Source of the DNA: Pontibacillus salipaludis
GTDB lineage: Bacteria > Bacillota > Bacilli > Bacillales > BH030062
Length of the DNA stretch: 64,000 bases
Assembly: GCF_014642405.1 (NCBI RefSeq)
Contig: NZ_BMIN01000018.1
Location: 1-64,000, forward strand
Direction: 5' to 3'
Shown: in pieces, positions 26,691-34,936 of the stretch
How positions within the stretch are numbered: position 1 is the first letter of the stretch
How the letters are laid out: every line of letters starts with the position of its first letter
Made by a program: the position numbers and the translations under genes
The notes under the pieces: model-generated
What the model saw: only the letters and a program-made list of their open reading frames with translations
Told to the model about the DNA's origin: nothing
Databases searched by the model: none

Positions 26691-27629
26691 ATGATGAAGA
26701 ATGTATATTTAAACCATGATGGTGGAGTCGACGATCTTGTGTCGCTTTTCCTTTTATTACAGATGGATGATGTGAACCTGACAGGGGTGGGCGTTATTCC
26801 TGCCGATTGCTATTTGGAGCCTGCTGCTTATGCGAGCCGTAAGATCATTGACCGGTTCGGACATGGGAAGTCGGTTGAAGTTGCGGCATCGAACTCGCGC
26901 GGGGTTAACGCGTTTCCGAAGGACTGGCGCATGCATGCGTTCTATGTGGACGCGCTGCCGCTGTTGAATGAAAAAGGGAGCATTGATGCACCGCTTGCTT
27001 CAGTTCCGTCTCACGAGCATTTGATCGAGACGCTCCGTAAAACGGAGGACCCAACGACGCTTGTATTCATCGGACCGCTTACGGATCTAGCCCGCGCACT
27101 GACTAAAGCGCCGGATATTGAAGATAAGATCGAGAAGCTGATCTGGATGGGCGGGACGTTCCTTGAGGTTGGAAACGTTGAAGAACCGGAGCACGACGGA
27201 ACTGCGGAATGGAATGCTTTCTGGGATCCTGAAGCGGCGAAGCGTGTTTGGGACAGTTCGATCGTCATCGACTTGGTCGCTCTCGAGAGCACGAACATGG
27301 TTCCGTTGACGCTCGACGTTCGTCAAAAATGGGCATCACAGCGCGAAGATCTGGGAATTGATTTTCTAGGTCAGTGCTATGCGATGGTTCCACCGCTTGT
27401 CCATAATCAGACAAACTCGACTTACTTTTTGTGGGACGTGTTGACGACGACAACGGTCGGCAATGAAGGGCTCGTGAAGAAAAAAACGGTAAAGAGCATC
27501 GTCCACGACTCTGGGGTGAGCCAGGGAAGAACGGAGTTGTCTGAGAACGGCCGTAATGTGAATCTCGTGTATGAAGTGTCCCGTGATGCGTTCTTTGAAT
27601 ACGTGACAGAGTTATCAAGACAAGGATGA
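26691..27629 (+). CDS. Inosine/uridine-preferring nucleoside hydrolase
   Basis: A 312-aa nucleoside hydrolase that splits ribonucleosides into base and ribose. The Ca-binding N-terminus is NHDGGVDDLVSLFLLLQ (D-x-D-x3-DD-like). FIGPLTDLARAL and WMGGTF are family blocks, and ALESTNMVPL plus WDVLT follow near the C-terminus. I chose ATG 26691 (or 26694), behind GAGGTGGAG. An open frame upstream to 26553 runs through the riboswitch and terminator and is not coding. The gene is visibly GC-richer than its surroundings. Purine-riboswitch control fits a purine salvage role. Confidence 0.88.
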   Translation: MMKNVYLNHDGGVDDLVSLFLLLQMDDVNLTGVGVIPADCYLEPAAYASRKIIDRFGHGKSVEVAASNSRGVNAFPKDWRMHAFYVDALPLLNEKGSIDAPLASVPSHEHLIETLRKTEDPTTLVFIGPLTDLARALTKAPDIEDKIEKLIWMGGTFLEVGNVEEPEHDGTAEWNAFWDPEAAKRVWDSSIVIDLVALESTNMVPLTLDVRQKWASQREDLGIDFLGQCYAMVPPLVHNQTNSTYFLWDVLTTTTVGNEGLVKKKTVKSIVHDSGVSQGRTELSENGRNVNLVYEVSRDAFFEYVTELSRQG

Positions 27630-27733
27630 TTATTTTTATTAATAAGGGTATGGGCGACAGGATGTAATAACCGATCAACGCCTTGATAGATAAAGGGCTT
27701 TGAACAATTTTGCTACTATTAGAATAGGAATAG

Positions 27734-27776
27734 AGGCTTCTCATTCGTTGAATTAACGTTTGAGAAGCCTTTTTTA
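27734..27776 (+). terminator. Nucleoside hydrolase terminator
   Basis: A perfect 10-bp AGGCTTCTCA/TGAGAAGCCT stem and T run. Confidence 0.82.
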
Positions 27777-27837
27777 TATTAATGAATCTCGATCATTCTC
27801 CTTCATCTTGTTTCGAAGCGGCGTTTCTATTGGAAAT

Positions 27838-27866
27838 AGGAAGCGCCAGAACCGTCCCCGCGCTTC
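27838..27866 (+). repeat. REP-like palindromic repeat, copy 10 (consensus-like)
   Basis: AGGAAGCGCCAGAACCGTCC followed by CCGCGCTTC. It is immediately followed by long repeat LR1. Confidence 0.75.
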
Positions 27867-27883
27867 ACGAACAGGCGGAAATC

Positions 27884-28117
27884 TTAAGGCTTCTGTGACC
27901 TTTTGGAGGTATGGGTAGGTCAAAAGGTCATAGATCACGTGTTTATCTTACGTTTTGGTTCGTATAATCAAAGAAAACGTCACAGATGGGGCTTGTCTCT
28001 GACTGTTTGAGGACAAAACACTAGCAAAATGTCATCGATTGCTTTGATCACTTACCTTTTTAAGCTTTAAATCTAGCGAAATGTCAGAGAGGGACAATGT
28101 ACCTGTCCCCATGGCCC
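27884..28117 (+). repeat. Long dispersed repeat LR1 (~234 bp)
   Basis: Nearly identical to stretches at 31755-31986 and 33692-33924. The unit starts TAAGGCTTCTGTGACCTTTT, carries a hairpin TGACCTTTT/AAAAGGTCA, and ends with the palindrome-like GGGACAATGTACCTGTCCCC plus ATGGCCC. No ORF with a ribosome site is seen. It is likely a non-autonomous mobile or structured RNA-like element. Confidence 0.85.
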
Positions 28118-28180
28118 TGAGCTTCCATTTGGAATCGAAAGTAGCTGTTTACAAAGAAAGAGTATTCATTTATACTTATT

Positions 28181-28201
28181 AAATCGTAACGATTACGTTT
28201 T
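28181..28201. promoter_or_regulatory. Zur box 1
   Basis: AAATCGTAACGATTACGTTTT (halves AAATCGTAAC and ATTACGTTTT around G) matches the Bacillus Zur consensus AAATCGTAAT-N-ATTACGATTT at all but two positions. It stands ~100 bp before a short COG0523-like stub. Confidence 0.75.
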
Positions 28202-28299
28202 GTTTGGTTGGTGTTTATCAGCAACAAAGCTCTACATTGTCAGGCTTTTGGTAAATAGGTGAAACTAAGTGCCAAAAGGGAGTTTGTTGAGGTTGAAAA

Positions 28300-28386
28300 A
28301 TGACTACTAAGAAAGAGATCTCAGTTACGATTATAACGGTTTTTCTTAGTGCAGGTAACTTATGTCCAAGGAAGATAGTGAAGTAA
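28300..28386 (+). pseudogene. Remnant of a COG0523 (CobW/ZagA) GTPase N-terminus
   Basis: A 28-codon frame behind GAGGTTG reads KKEISVTIITVFLSAG before losing similarity. This resembles the COG0523 start [17 protein letters not shown], but the P-loop lysine is gone and a stop follows. A shifted frame continues KEDSEVK, like the NKED stretch of the intact gene 29961. Together with Zur box 1 in front, this looks like a decayed second zinc-starvation GTPase gene. The evidence is suggestive, not firm. Confidence 0.4.
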
Positions 28387-28443
28387 AAACGAGACCAAGA
28401 GAAGTGAATTGATTTTTATTGGAAAAGGAATAGAATAACATTT

Positions 28444-28464
28444 AAATCGTAATGATTACTATTT
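28444..28464. promoter_or_regulatory. Zur box 2 (operator of the rpsN2 operon)
   Basis: AAATCGTAAT-G-ATTACTATTT matches the Zur consensus with one mismatch. It ends 18 bp before the rpsN start, so zinc-bound Zur should block this operon. Confidence 0.88.
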
Positions 28465-28481
28465 AAAAGGAGTTTTTTACT

Positions 28482-28751
28482 ATGGCAAAAAAATCTATGA
28501 TTGCAAAACAACAAAAGAGGCAACAAATGGTGGAAAAGTATGCTGAAAAGCGTAGGGAATTAAAAGAGAAAGGGGACTACGAAGCACTAAGAAAGTTACC
28601 TAGAGATTCGTCCCCTACTCGTTCCAATAATCGTTGTGCGGTTACAGGAAGACCTAAAGCGTATATGAGAAAATTCGGCATGTCCCGTATAGCATTCAGA
28701 GAGTATGCTCATAAAGGTCAAATTCCTGGCGTGAAAAAAGCGAGTTGGTAA
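28482..28751 (+). CDS. rpsN: Zinc-independent 30S ribosomal protein S14 paralogue
   Basis: An 89-aa S14 of the C-minus type: the CxxC zinc knuckles of the housekeeping 61-aa form are absent ([20 protein letters not shown] has a single Cys). The C-terminal [25 protein letters not shown] is canonical S14. In Bacillus this paralogue is derepressed by zinc starvation and replaces the Zn-binding S14. The Zur box just upstream supports that. AAAGGAG precedes ATG 28482. First gene of the operon. Confidence 0.95.
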   Translation: MAKKSMIAKQQKRQQMVEKYAEKRRELKEKGDYEALRKLPRDSSPTRSNNRCAVTGRPKAYMRKFGMSRIAFREYAHKGQIPGVKKASW

Positions 28752-28779
28752 GGATCCTTTTAAGAGAAGGGGAATGCTA

Positions 28780-29964
28780 TTGTATAAATTAATTGTTATT
28801 GGTGGAGGAGTACAGGGGTCTACAATTGCCACCTGGCTCCTCCGCTTCAATAGGATAAAAGAAGAAGATTTATTAGTCATTGACCCTTATGATGATCCAA
28901 TGCATAACTGGATGACTACAACAAGAAAGATTGGGATGACTTACTTACGTTCGCCTTCTGTTCACCATTTAGACCCCGACCCATACAGCTTAAAAAAATA
29001 TGCCAAAGAAAAAGATTATACGCAAGGATTTAGAGGGTACTACAATCGACCTCAACTACAAATGTTTAATAACCATTGCAAGGATATATTTCAAACCGTT
29101 GGCCTGCAAAACTGCTGGAAACAAGGGTGGGTGAGAGCTCTCCGGTTTCATGATGAAAGGTGGCATGTGAAGCTTTCGTCCAATGAGTGGTATCAAGCAG
29201 AAAATGTTGTTGTAGCTATTGGGGTAAATCATCAACCTTTTATTCCAGAATGGGCGGAGAGTTTAAGGGAAGCTTTACCACAATCCATCACGCATGTCTT
29301 TCAAGAAAACGAGGAGAGTGCTGACATGGATTCAGGCGCTGCTGTTGTTGTAGGAGGATTATCAGCTGCTCACATGGCAGCGACATTGGCTCAAAAGGCT
29401 ACCGAACCCGTTACACTGATAAAGCGTCATCCTTTTCGAATAGAAGATTTTGATAGTGATCCAGGCTGGATGGGCCCTAAATATCTAGATCGTTATCATA
29501 AAGAATCCTCTTATCAAAAAAGAAGGCAATGGATCCAACAAGCTCGACATAGAGGATCTGTAACCAAAAGTATGTACACAACATTAAGATCCTTAGAGCA
29601 ACAAAGCAAACTGACTATTGTTACGGATGAAGTGGAAGGAGCCCATCATGATGATGGGAACATCTTCCTCAAAATGAAAAATACAGAGCAAATCATAGCC
29701 AATCATCTATTCTTAGCTACGGGTGCGAAAGCTGGTTTGCCGGGTGAAAGTTGGTTGTCGGCGACAATCAAGGAGCATCATTTGCCTTGTGCCCCCTGTG
29801 GATTCCCCATCGTAGACCAACAATTAAAATGGAGTAAGGGATTATATGTATCAGGAGCTTTAGCAGAGTTAGAGGTTGGTCCTGTGTCTAGAAATATAGC
29901 TGGGGCTAGAAAAGCGGCTGAACGAATTTGCAAGGCTTTTCCTGTTTTGGAGGTGAGTAGATGA
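28780..29964 (+). CDS. FAD/NAD(P)-binding oxidoreductase in a Zur operon
   Basis: A ~394-aa flavoprotein-like enzyme. An N-terminal Rossmann motif VIGGGVQGS (GxGxxG) is followed by a second dinucleotide motif [13 protein letters not shown] near residue 190 and an [14 protein letters not shown] block. This layout resembles SidA/LucD-type N-hydroxylating or flavin monooxygenase-like proteins, but substrate motifs are not clear. TTG 28780 sits 6-7 nt behind AGAAGGGGA; ATG 28774 is nearly on top of that site. It overlaps zagA by 4 nt, so it is part of the zinc-starvation response. Its function there is unknown. Confidence 0.75.
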   Translation: MYKLIVIGGGVQGSTIATWLLRFNRIKEEDLLVIDPYDDPMHNWMTTTRKIGMTYLRSPSVHHLDPDPYSLKKYAKEKDYTQGFRGYYNRPQLQMFNNHCKDIFQTVGLQNCWKQGWVRALRFHDERWHVKLSSNEWYQAENVVVAIGVNHQPFIPEWAESLREALPQSITHVFQENEESADMDSGAAVVVGGLSAAHMAATLAQKATEPVTLIKRHPFRIEDFDSDPGWMGPKYLDRYHKESSYQKRRQWIQQARHRGSVTKSMYTTLRSLEQQSKLTIVTDEVEGAHHDDGNIFLKMKNTEQIIANHLFLATGAKAGLPGESWLSATIKEHHLPCAPCGFPIVDQQLKWSKGLYVSGALAELEVGPVSRNIAGARKAAERICKAFPVLEVSR

Positions 29965-31136
29965 ATAATAAAATACCAGTAACTGTACTTAGTGGTTATT
30001 TAGGAGCTGGAAAAACAACGCTCTTAAATCATATACTGCATAATAAAGAAGATAAGAAGATTGCAGTCATCGTTAATGACATGAGTGAGGTCAATATAGA
30101 CGCAAGTTTGGTGAAACAGGGTGGATTCAGCAGAACAGAAGAAAACTTAGTGGAGATGCAAAACGGTTGTATTTGCTGTACATTACGAGAAGATTTAATA
30201 GAAGAAGTCAATAAACTAGCTGAATTAGATATCGATTATATTGTCATAGAATCTACCGGAGTTTCAGAGCCTATCCCCGTTGCACAAAGCTTCACCTATA
30301 AAGATGAAGCATTAGGGATCGATTTAGGAGAGAAATGCCGTCTAGATACCATGGTAACCGTAGTAGATGCTAATCGCTTCTGGAAAGACTACGAGTCTGG
30401 AGATCGTTTATTGGATCGCAAACAAGCTACAGATGAGGAAGATGATCGCGATGTAACAGATTTGTTAATCGACCAAGTAGAGTTTGCGAATGTCCTTGTC
30501 GTAAACAAAACGGACTTAGTTCCAAAGAAAGAAGCAGAAGAGTTAAAAGCTATTCTATCGCAGCTGAATCCCACTGCTTATATAGTTGAATCTCAATACG
30601 GAAATATTCATCTTTCCCATATATTAAATACACATCTCTTTGATTTTGAAAGCGCTAGTCAAGGTGCGGGTTGGATAAAAGAATTAAATGAGGAACACAT
30701 ACCAGAGAATGAAGAGTATGGCATTACATCATTTGTCTATCGCAGAAAGAGACCATTTCATCCGATTAGATTTATGGAATTCTTGGAGAATTGGCCCAAG
30801 AAGATTACTCGCTCAAAAGGTTTCTTCTGGTTGGCGAGTAGAAATGATCACGTTGGGCTATTATCTCAAGCTGGCTCTTCGTTGTCGGTACAAGGCGCAG
30901 GGGAATGGGTGGCAACACTACCTGAACAAGAGCAAGAAGAACAGTTTCAAGATGATCCAAGTTTGTCTTCTAGATGGGATCCGGTTTATGGTGATCGCAT
31001 GAACGAAATTGTTTTTATAGGTATTAAAGTAGATCGTGAGCAGCTAGAGGAACGATTGGATCATTGCTTGTTAACTACGGAAGAAATGGAAGAACGGTGG
31101 AGCGACTTTTCCGATCCCCTACCTAGTTTTTTCTAA
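29961..31136 (+). CDS. zagA: COG0523 GTPase, zinc metallochaperone-like (ZagA/YciC family)
   Basis: A 391-aa G3E-family GTPase. Walker [15 protein letters not shown] is at about residues 11-24. The metal-binding [11 protein letters not shown] (CxCC) motif, Walker B-type [10 protein letters not shown] and the NKTD base motif follow. The C-terminal CobW domain ([18 protein letters not shown]) is complete. Zur-regulated members such as B. subtilis ZagA deliver zinc to GTP cyclohydrolase FolE under starvation. Overlap with the FAD gene and the Zur box upstream of rpsN support the same regulon. No clear terminator follows. Confidence 0.9.
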   Translation: MNNKIPVTVLSGYLGAGKTTLLNHILHNKEDKKIAVIVNDMSEVNIDASLVKQGGFSRTEENLVEMQNGCICCTLREDLIEEVNKLAELDIDYIVIESTGVSEPIPVAQSFTYKDEALGIDLGEKCRLDTMVTVVDANRFWKDYESGDRLLDRKQATDEEDDRDVTDLLIDQVEFANVLVVNKTDLVPKKEAEELKAILSQLNPTAYIVESQYGNIHLSHILNTHLFDFESASQGAGWIKELNEEHIPENEEYGITSFVYRRKRPFHPIRFMEFLENWPKKITRSKGFFWLASRNDHVGLLSQAGSSLSVQGAGEWVATLPEQEQEEQFQDDPSLSSRWDPVYGDRMNEIVFIGIKVDREQLEERLDHCLLTTEEMEERWSDFSDPLPSFF

Positions 31137-31296
31137 TGTTTATGGTATAACGTTTGGTCAAAAATGATGGTATTGAAACGTTCTTCTCTTAAAGCTAATA
31201 CATTATCGGATAATGAGAAAAAATCTCTAATGTAGGGGTTTTCTTCATTTGAATTGTTAGTTATAGTATCGACCACATAGTAAGTGGGGTGAAACC

Positions 31297-31650
31297 ATGA
31301 GTGATTATTTAGTTAAGCAACTGACCGATAAGATTGTACGTGCTTTACCCAAGGAAAAGAAAGACATCTACAACTATGTGATGAGAATGGAAGATGACAT
31401 TGAAAAAGAAGTTGCCACTTCAGCGGAGTTTCTGGATTATCTAAGAAGTGAAGCTCCTCATAAGCTGGCAGCGGAACATTTTGAACTCACACTTTCTGAA
31501 CTTTTACAAATTATGAAAGACGTGGAGATCGATATTGACCAGCAATTAACTTCAATGATGAACGAAGTCAAATGGGTAGATTGCACGGATTTTTTCTATT
31601 CTGCATCAAAAAAGAATCAGAAAGTGTTTTACGTATCGTTACCAAAGTAA
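31297..31650 (+). CDS. Uncharacterised helical protein
   Basis: A 117-aa cytoplasmic protein, largely charged helix (KEKKDIYNYVMRMEDDIEKE) followed by a region LAAEHFELTLSELLQIMKDVEIDID that resembles a helix-turn-helix entry. The C-terminus is β-like (KVFYVSLPK). No family recognised. It starts behind AAGTGGGGTG and is followed by a strong terminator. A small DNA-binding protein is possible. Confidence 0.6.
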   Translation: MSDYLVKQLTDKIVRALPKEKKDIYNYVMRMEDDIEKEVATSAEFLDYLRSEAPHKLAAEHFELTLSELLQIMKDVEIDIDQQLTSMMNEVKWVDCTDFFYSASKKNQKVFYVSLPK

Positions 31651-31671
31651 TGATCTAGTGTCTTATTTTAA

Positions 31672-31714
31672 AAACCCTTACTTGATCAAACGTTTGATCA
31701 AGTAAGGGTTTTTT
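31672..31714 (+). terminator. Perfect-palindrome terminator
   Basis: AAACCCTTACTTGATCAAAC and its exact reverse complement stand back to back, followed by T6. Its core TTGATCAAACGTTTGATCAA recurs at 33619 and 61902. Confidence 0.85.
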
Positions 31715-31988
31715 GCGTGAAAGAGGTCCTTAACAAGGGAGGTCTATTCTGTTTAAGGCTTCTGTGACCTTTTGATGGTATGGGTAGCTTAAAAGGTCAT
31801 AGATCACGTGCTTCTCTTACGTTTTGGTTTGTTTGATCAAAGAAAACGTCACAGAAGGGGGTTATCTGTGACTGTTGGAGACCAAAACACTAGCAAAATG
31901 TCATCGATTGCTTTGATCTCTTACCTTTTTAAGCTTTAAGTTTAGCGACATGTCAGAGAGGGACGATGTACCTGTCCCCATGGCCCAC
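31681..31988 (+). repeat. Long dispersed repeat LR2 (~308 bp)
   Basis: Nearly identical to LR3 (33618-33926) over its whole length, starting at CTTGATCAAACGTTTGATCA. It shares its last ~232 bp with LR1. Its right end supplies the final codons of the minus-strand laccase gene. LR2 and LR3 are direct repeats flanking that gene. Confidence 0.85.
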
Positions 31989-33497
31989 AATGTAATAAGG
32001 GCGCATCATTTCATAATCTTCATGTTCAAGGATATGGCAATGCCATACAAAAAGGCCTGGATAGGGGCCGAATGTCATGATGATCCGTGTGATCTCATGT
32101 GGGTTGGCGCGTACGGTGTCTTTCCAACCTCGCTCGTTTAAATCGGGAAGGGTGCGTGGGCCAGTAGGGACGATTCTTCCGTCTTTTTTATAGATGTCAG
32201 CATCGAAAGGCTGGCGATCGACTATTTGAAATTGTACAAGGTGCAAATGGATCGGGTGAGTGGCGTTTGAAATATTGATGAGTGTCCATATTTCCGTGTT
32301 GCCTAGGGAGGGTATTTCTGAAACCGAATCTGCCCACACCCGATTATCTAACAAGTGGATCTCACGTCCATATGGATCAGGCCTCATATTGAGGAGTAAG
32401 TTCCGATTTTTCTGGTAGGTCAGGAGCTTAGGAATAGCGGCTAAATGAGCTGGAATCGAACTTGTGTCCGGACATGTAAGAGGTTTGTTTACTCGAAATT
32501 CCATCACGGGCCCTTCTGGATTAGGGTCTCCAGGAGGGAAAGGTGGCTCGGGATTATTCTCCATAACAATGGATTGTTGAAAGCCATTTGAGAAGTCGAT
32601 GATTACATCTGCCCGCTCGGCAGGGGCAAGTAGGAGTTCAGGAACGAGAATGGGCTGTTCTAACAATCCTTGATCTGTACCTATTTGAATAAAGGAAAGC
32701 CCATTGGAAAGGGATAATCGATAGATTCGAGCATTCGATCCATTTAAGATGCGGAACCGATAGCGTCTAGGTTCAACATTCATAAATGGCCACACCTTAC
32801 CGTTAACCAAAACGGTATCCCCTAAAAACTCTGGTACCACGGAAGGATTCACATTAGGCACAGGGGGATTCGGTTGAGATGGGTAGTAAAGGCTGCCATC
32901 AGGGTTAAAAGAACGGTCTTGAATGAGTAATGGAAGATCATAAGGGGCTTTGGGAAGGTTGAGATAAGTTTCTGCTGGATCATGAATGATGTACATACCC
33001 GCGAGACCGGCGTATATATTCAGGCGGGTAATCCCCACGGCGTGATCATGATACCACAAAGTAGTGCCTTGTTGACGATTGGGATACGTGTATAGTTGGT
33101 GTGTGAAATAAGGGCCGACTTCTTGAAAGCCATTTGTAAACCAAGCTTCAGGATAACCGTCACTGGTGTCAGGTGTTATCCCTCCATGAAGATGGACGAC
33201 GGTACGGACCTCAGGCACATCATTCCCTGCACCATGAACAGTGGTATCAATAGGAAGGAAATGTTTCTTGGGAAGTTCATTTTTCCATAATACATGGACC
33301 GTTTGATTTCTTTGCACATGGAAAGTAGGGCCTGGGTATTGGCCATTATATCCCCAAACCTTAGTCGGGGGGAGATCCCGGTGTAGCTTTTGATAGGTCT
33401 CTCTCATCGTTACTTCATAAAAGGGTGCTTGATGATAAGAACGAATAGGAAGAATCTCGTCTATTATCGGGAGTTCATCTACAAACTTTTCGAGCAT
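31953..33497 (-). CDS. CotA-like multicopper oxidase (spore-coat laccase type)
   Basis: A 514-aa laccase-type oxidase. All four copper-binding segments are present: VVHLHGG, WYHDH, HPIHLHL and WHCHILEHEDYEMM with the axial Met. The N-terminus MLEKFVDELPI and the overall path match B. subtilis CotA, an outer spore-coat enzyme that oxidises phenolics and bilirubin. No signal peptide is seen. The third ATG (33497) is best placed, 6 nt behind AGGAGAG. The last ~11 residues (GHGDRYIVPL) are encoded by repeat LR2 and are not CotA-like. The gene is flanked by direct repeats. Confidence 0.92.
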   Translation of the reverse strand: MLEKFVDELPIIDEILPIRSYHQAPFYEVTMRETYQKLHRDLPPTKVWGYNGQYPGPTFHVQRNQTVHVLWKNELPKKHFLPIDTTVHGAGNDVPEVRTVVHLHGGITPDTSDGYPEAWFTNGFQEVGPYFTHQLYTYPNRQQGTTLWYHDHAVGITRLNIYAGLAGMYIIHDPAETYLNLPKAPYDLPLLIQDRSFNPDGSLYYPSQPNPPVPNVNPSVVPEFLGDTVLVNGKVWPFMNVEPRRYRFRILNGSNARIYRLSLSNGLSFIQIGTDQGLLEQPILVPELLLAPAERADVIIDFSNGFQQSIVMENNPEPPFPPGDPNPEGPVMEFRVNKPLTCPDTSSIPAHLAAIPKLLTYQKNRNLLLNMRPDPYGREIHLLDNRVWADSVSEIPSLGNTEIWTLINISNATHPIHLHLVQFQIVDRQPFDADIYKKDGRIVPTGPRTLPDLNERGWKDTVRANPHEITRIIMTFGPYPGLFVWHCHILEHEDYEMMRPYYIVGHGDRYIVPL

Positions 33498-33589
33498 TAG
33501 CATCTCTCCTAACATACATAACGTTCTTCTTCTAACGTATTAAGAGGAGAGGCGAATTAACCCACTAAATTACATGTTTCATTTCTTTA

Positions 33590-33617
33590 AGAAGCACTAG
33601 AACCGTCCCCACGCTTC
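33590..33617 (+). repeat. REP-like palindromic repeat, copy 11
   Basis: AGAAGCACTAGAACCGTCCC followed by CACGCTTC, abutting LR3 without a gap. Confidence 0.7.
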
Positions 33618-33926
33618 ACTTGATCAAACGTTTGATCAAATAAGGGTTTTTTGCGTGAAAGAGGTTCTTAACAGGGGGGATCTATTCTGTTTAAGGCTTC
33701 TGTGACCTTTTGGAGGTGTGGAGAGGTCAAAAGGTCATAGATCACGTCTTTCTCTTACATTTTGGTCCGTATAATCAAAGAAAATGTCACAGATGGGGCT
33801 TGTCTCTGACTGTTTAAGGCCAAAACACTAGCAAAATGTCATCGATTGCTTTGATCACTTACCTTTTTAAGCTTTAAGTTTAGCGTAATGTCAGAGAGGG
33901 ACGATGTACCTGTCCCCATGGCCCAC
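33618..33926 (+). repeat. Long dispersed repeat LR3 (~309 bp)
   Basis: Direct copy of LR2. It begins at the same palindrome core TTGATCAAACGTTTGATCAA and ends ATGGCCCAC. It has lost the left arm (AACCCTTA) of the terminator that LR2 carries. Confidence 0.85.
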
Positions 33927-34004
33927 GAATCCGGTTATCTCATGTATAATAAATACATAATGTAGGAAGAGTGAACCAGTACTATAATCCAAGGGGGACA
34001 AAGA

Positions 34005-34856
34005 ATGAGAAGGATCATCTTATCAACCGAAAGCGGTGCCGACTTGCCAAGGGATTTAGCTGAAACGTACGATGTTCAAGTAGTGCCCATGCACATTATC
34101 ATGGACGGCGAAGATTATTTAGACGGTGAGCTTCCGGTCCAGGATATTTATGACTACTACGAACGGACGAAGAAGATTCCCTCTACGACCTCCACCAATG
34201 CTCACGAGTACGAAGAGTTCTTCACCAATATAAGAGAGAAATTCCCGGATTGCATCATTGTACATATAGGATATACATCAAAAGCGTCTTCTTCTTTTCA
34301 AAACGCTGTTATTGCAGCGGAAGAATTTGAAGACATGTACCTCATTGATGCTCTGAACGTTACGGGAGGATTAGCTGCGATTGTATTGTACGCCGCTAAC
34401 GTATTAGAAGAAGAACCTGACATTGAACCGGAACAGTTAGTTGAAAAAATAGAAGCCGTTGTTCCTAAATCAAGGCTTTCTTTCATACCAGGCAGTCTTG
34501 AGTTTCTAAAAGCGGGAGGACGAGTCAGCAATATGGCCTCTTTGATTGGAACACTCTTAAAAATAAAGCCATGCATAGAGTTGAAGGATGGAAAGCTTAT
34601 GTCCACTAAAAAGTACCGTGGGAAAATGAGTGGAGCTACGGAAAAACTCTTTCATGATTACCTAAAAGAATTCAACATCGATCGAAAGCAACTGTATTTT
34701 ATCTACTCCATAGGGCTTGATGAAAAGATCAAGCAGCGGATGGAAGAGGTCGCCAAAGAGAACGGATTCGAAAATGTGAGATGGATTCAAGCGGGCGGTA
34801 TGATTTCGACCCATTCTGGACCCGGGGGATTTGGGGTAGCGGGATTAGAGCAGTAG
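34005..34856 (+). CDS. DegV family fatty-acid-binding protein
   Basis: A 283-aa DegV/FakB-type protein that binds a fatty acid for phosphorylation by a FakA kinase. Family blocks are present: ILSTESGADLPRDLAETYDVQVVPMHI, TSTNAHEYEEFF, YTSKASSSFQNA and GGRVSNMASLIGTLLKIKPCI. The C-terminal THSGPGGFGVAG is also typical. Start ATG 34005 follows AAGGGGGAC. No fakA-like kinase gene is next to it, which is common. Confidence 0.9.
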   Translation: MRRIILSTESGADLPRDLAETYDVQVVPMHIIMDGEDYLDGELPVQDIYDYYERTKKIPSTTSTNAHEYEEFFTNIREKFPDCIIVHIGYTSKASSSFQNAVIAAEEFEDMYLIDALNVTGGLAAIVLYAANVLEEEPDIEPEQLVEKIEAVVPKSRLSFIPGSLEFLKAGGRVSNMASLIGTLLKIKPCIELKDGKLMSTKKYRGKMSGATEKLFHDYLKEFNIDRKQLYFIYSIGLDEKIKQRMEEVAKENGFENVRWIQAGGMISTHSGPGGFGVAGLEQ

Positions 34857-34936
34857 TATAAGGCGGACTGCATGAACACGACGGTGTATATAACAAGAAG
34901 AGACGATCCTCTTTTTAAATGCTTGGGGGAGTTGTG

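Larger units (their letters stand above)
33498..34004. other. Laccase/degV intergenic region made of repeats
   Basis: Almost the whole stretch is repeat DNA: a REP-like copy (33590) joined to LR3 (33618-33926). TATAAT-like sequence lies near 33945 (GTATAATAAA), a possible -10 for the DegV gene. Confidence 0.6.

Noticed and set aside
27011-27326. Minus-strand frames inside the nucleoside hydrolase gene
   Set aside because: GC-rich coding sequence leaves antisense frames open; no ribosome sites.
15136-33617. REP-like copies as a CRISPR array
   Set aside because: Copies are dispersed between genes at irregular distances and in both orientations; no cas genes.
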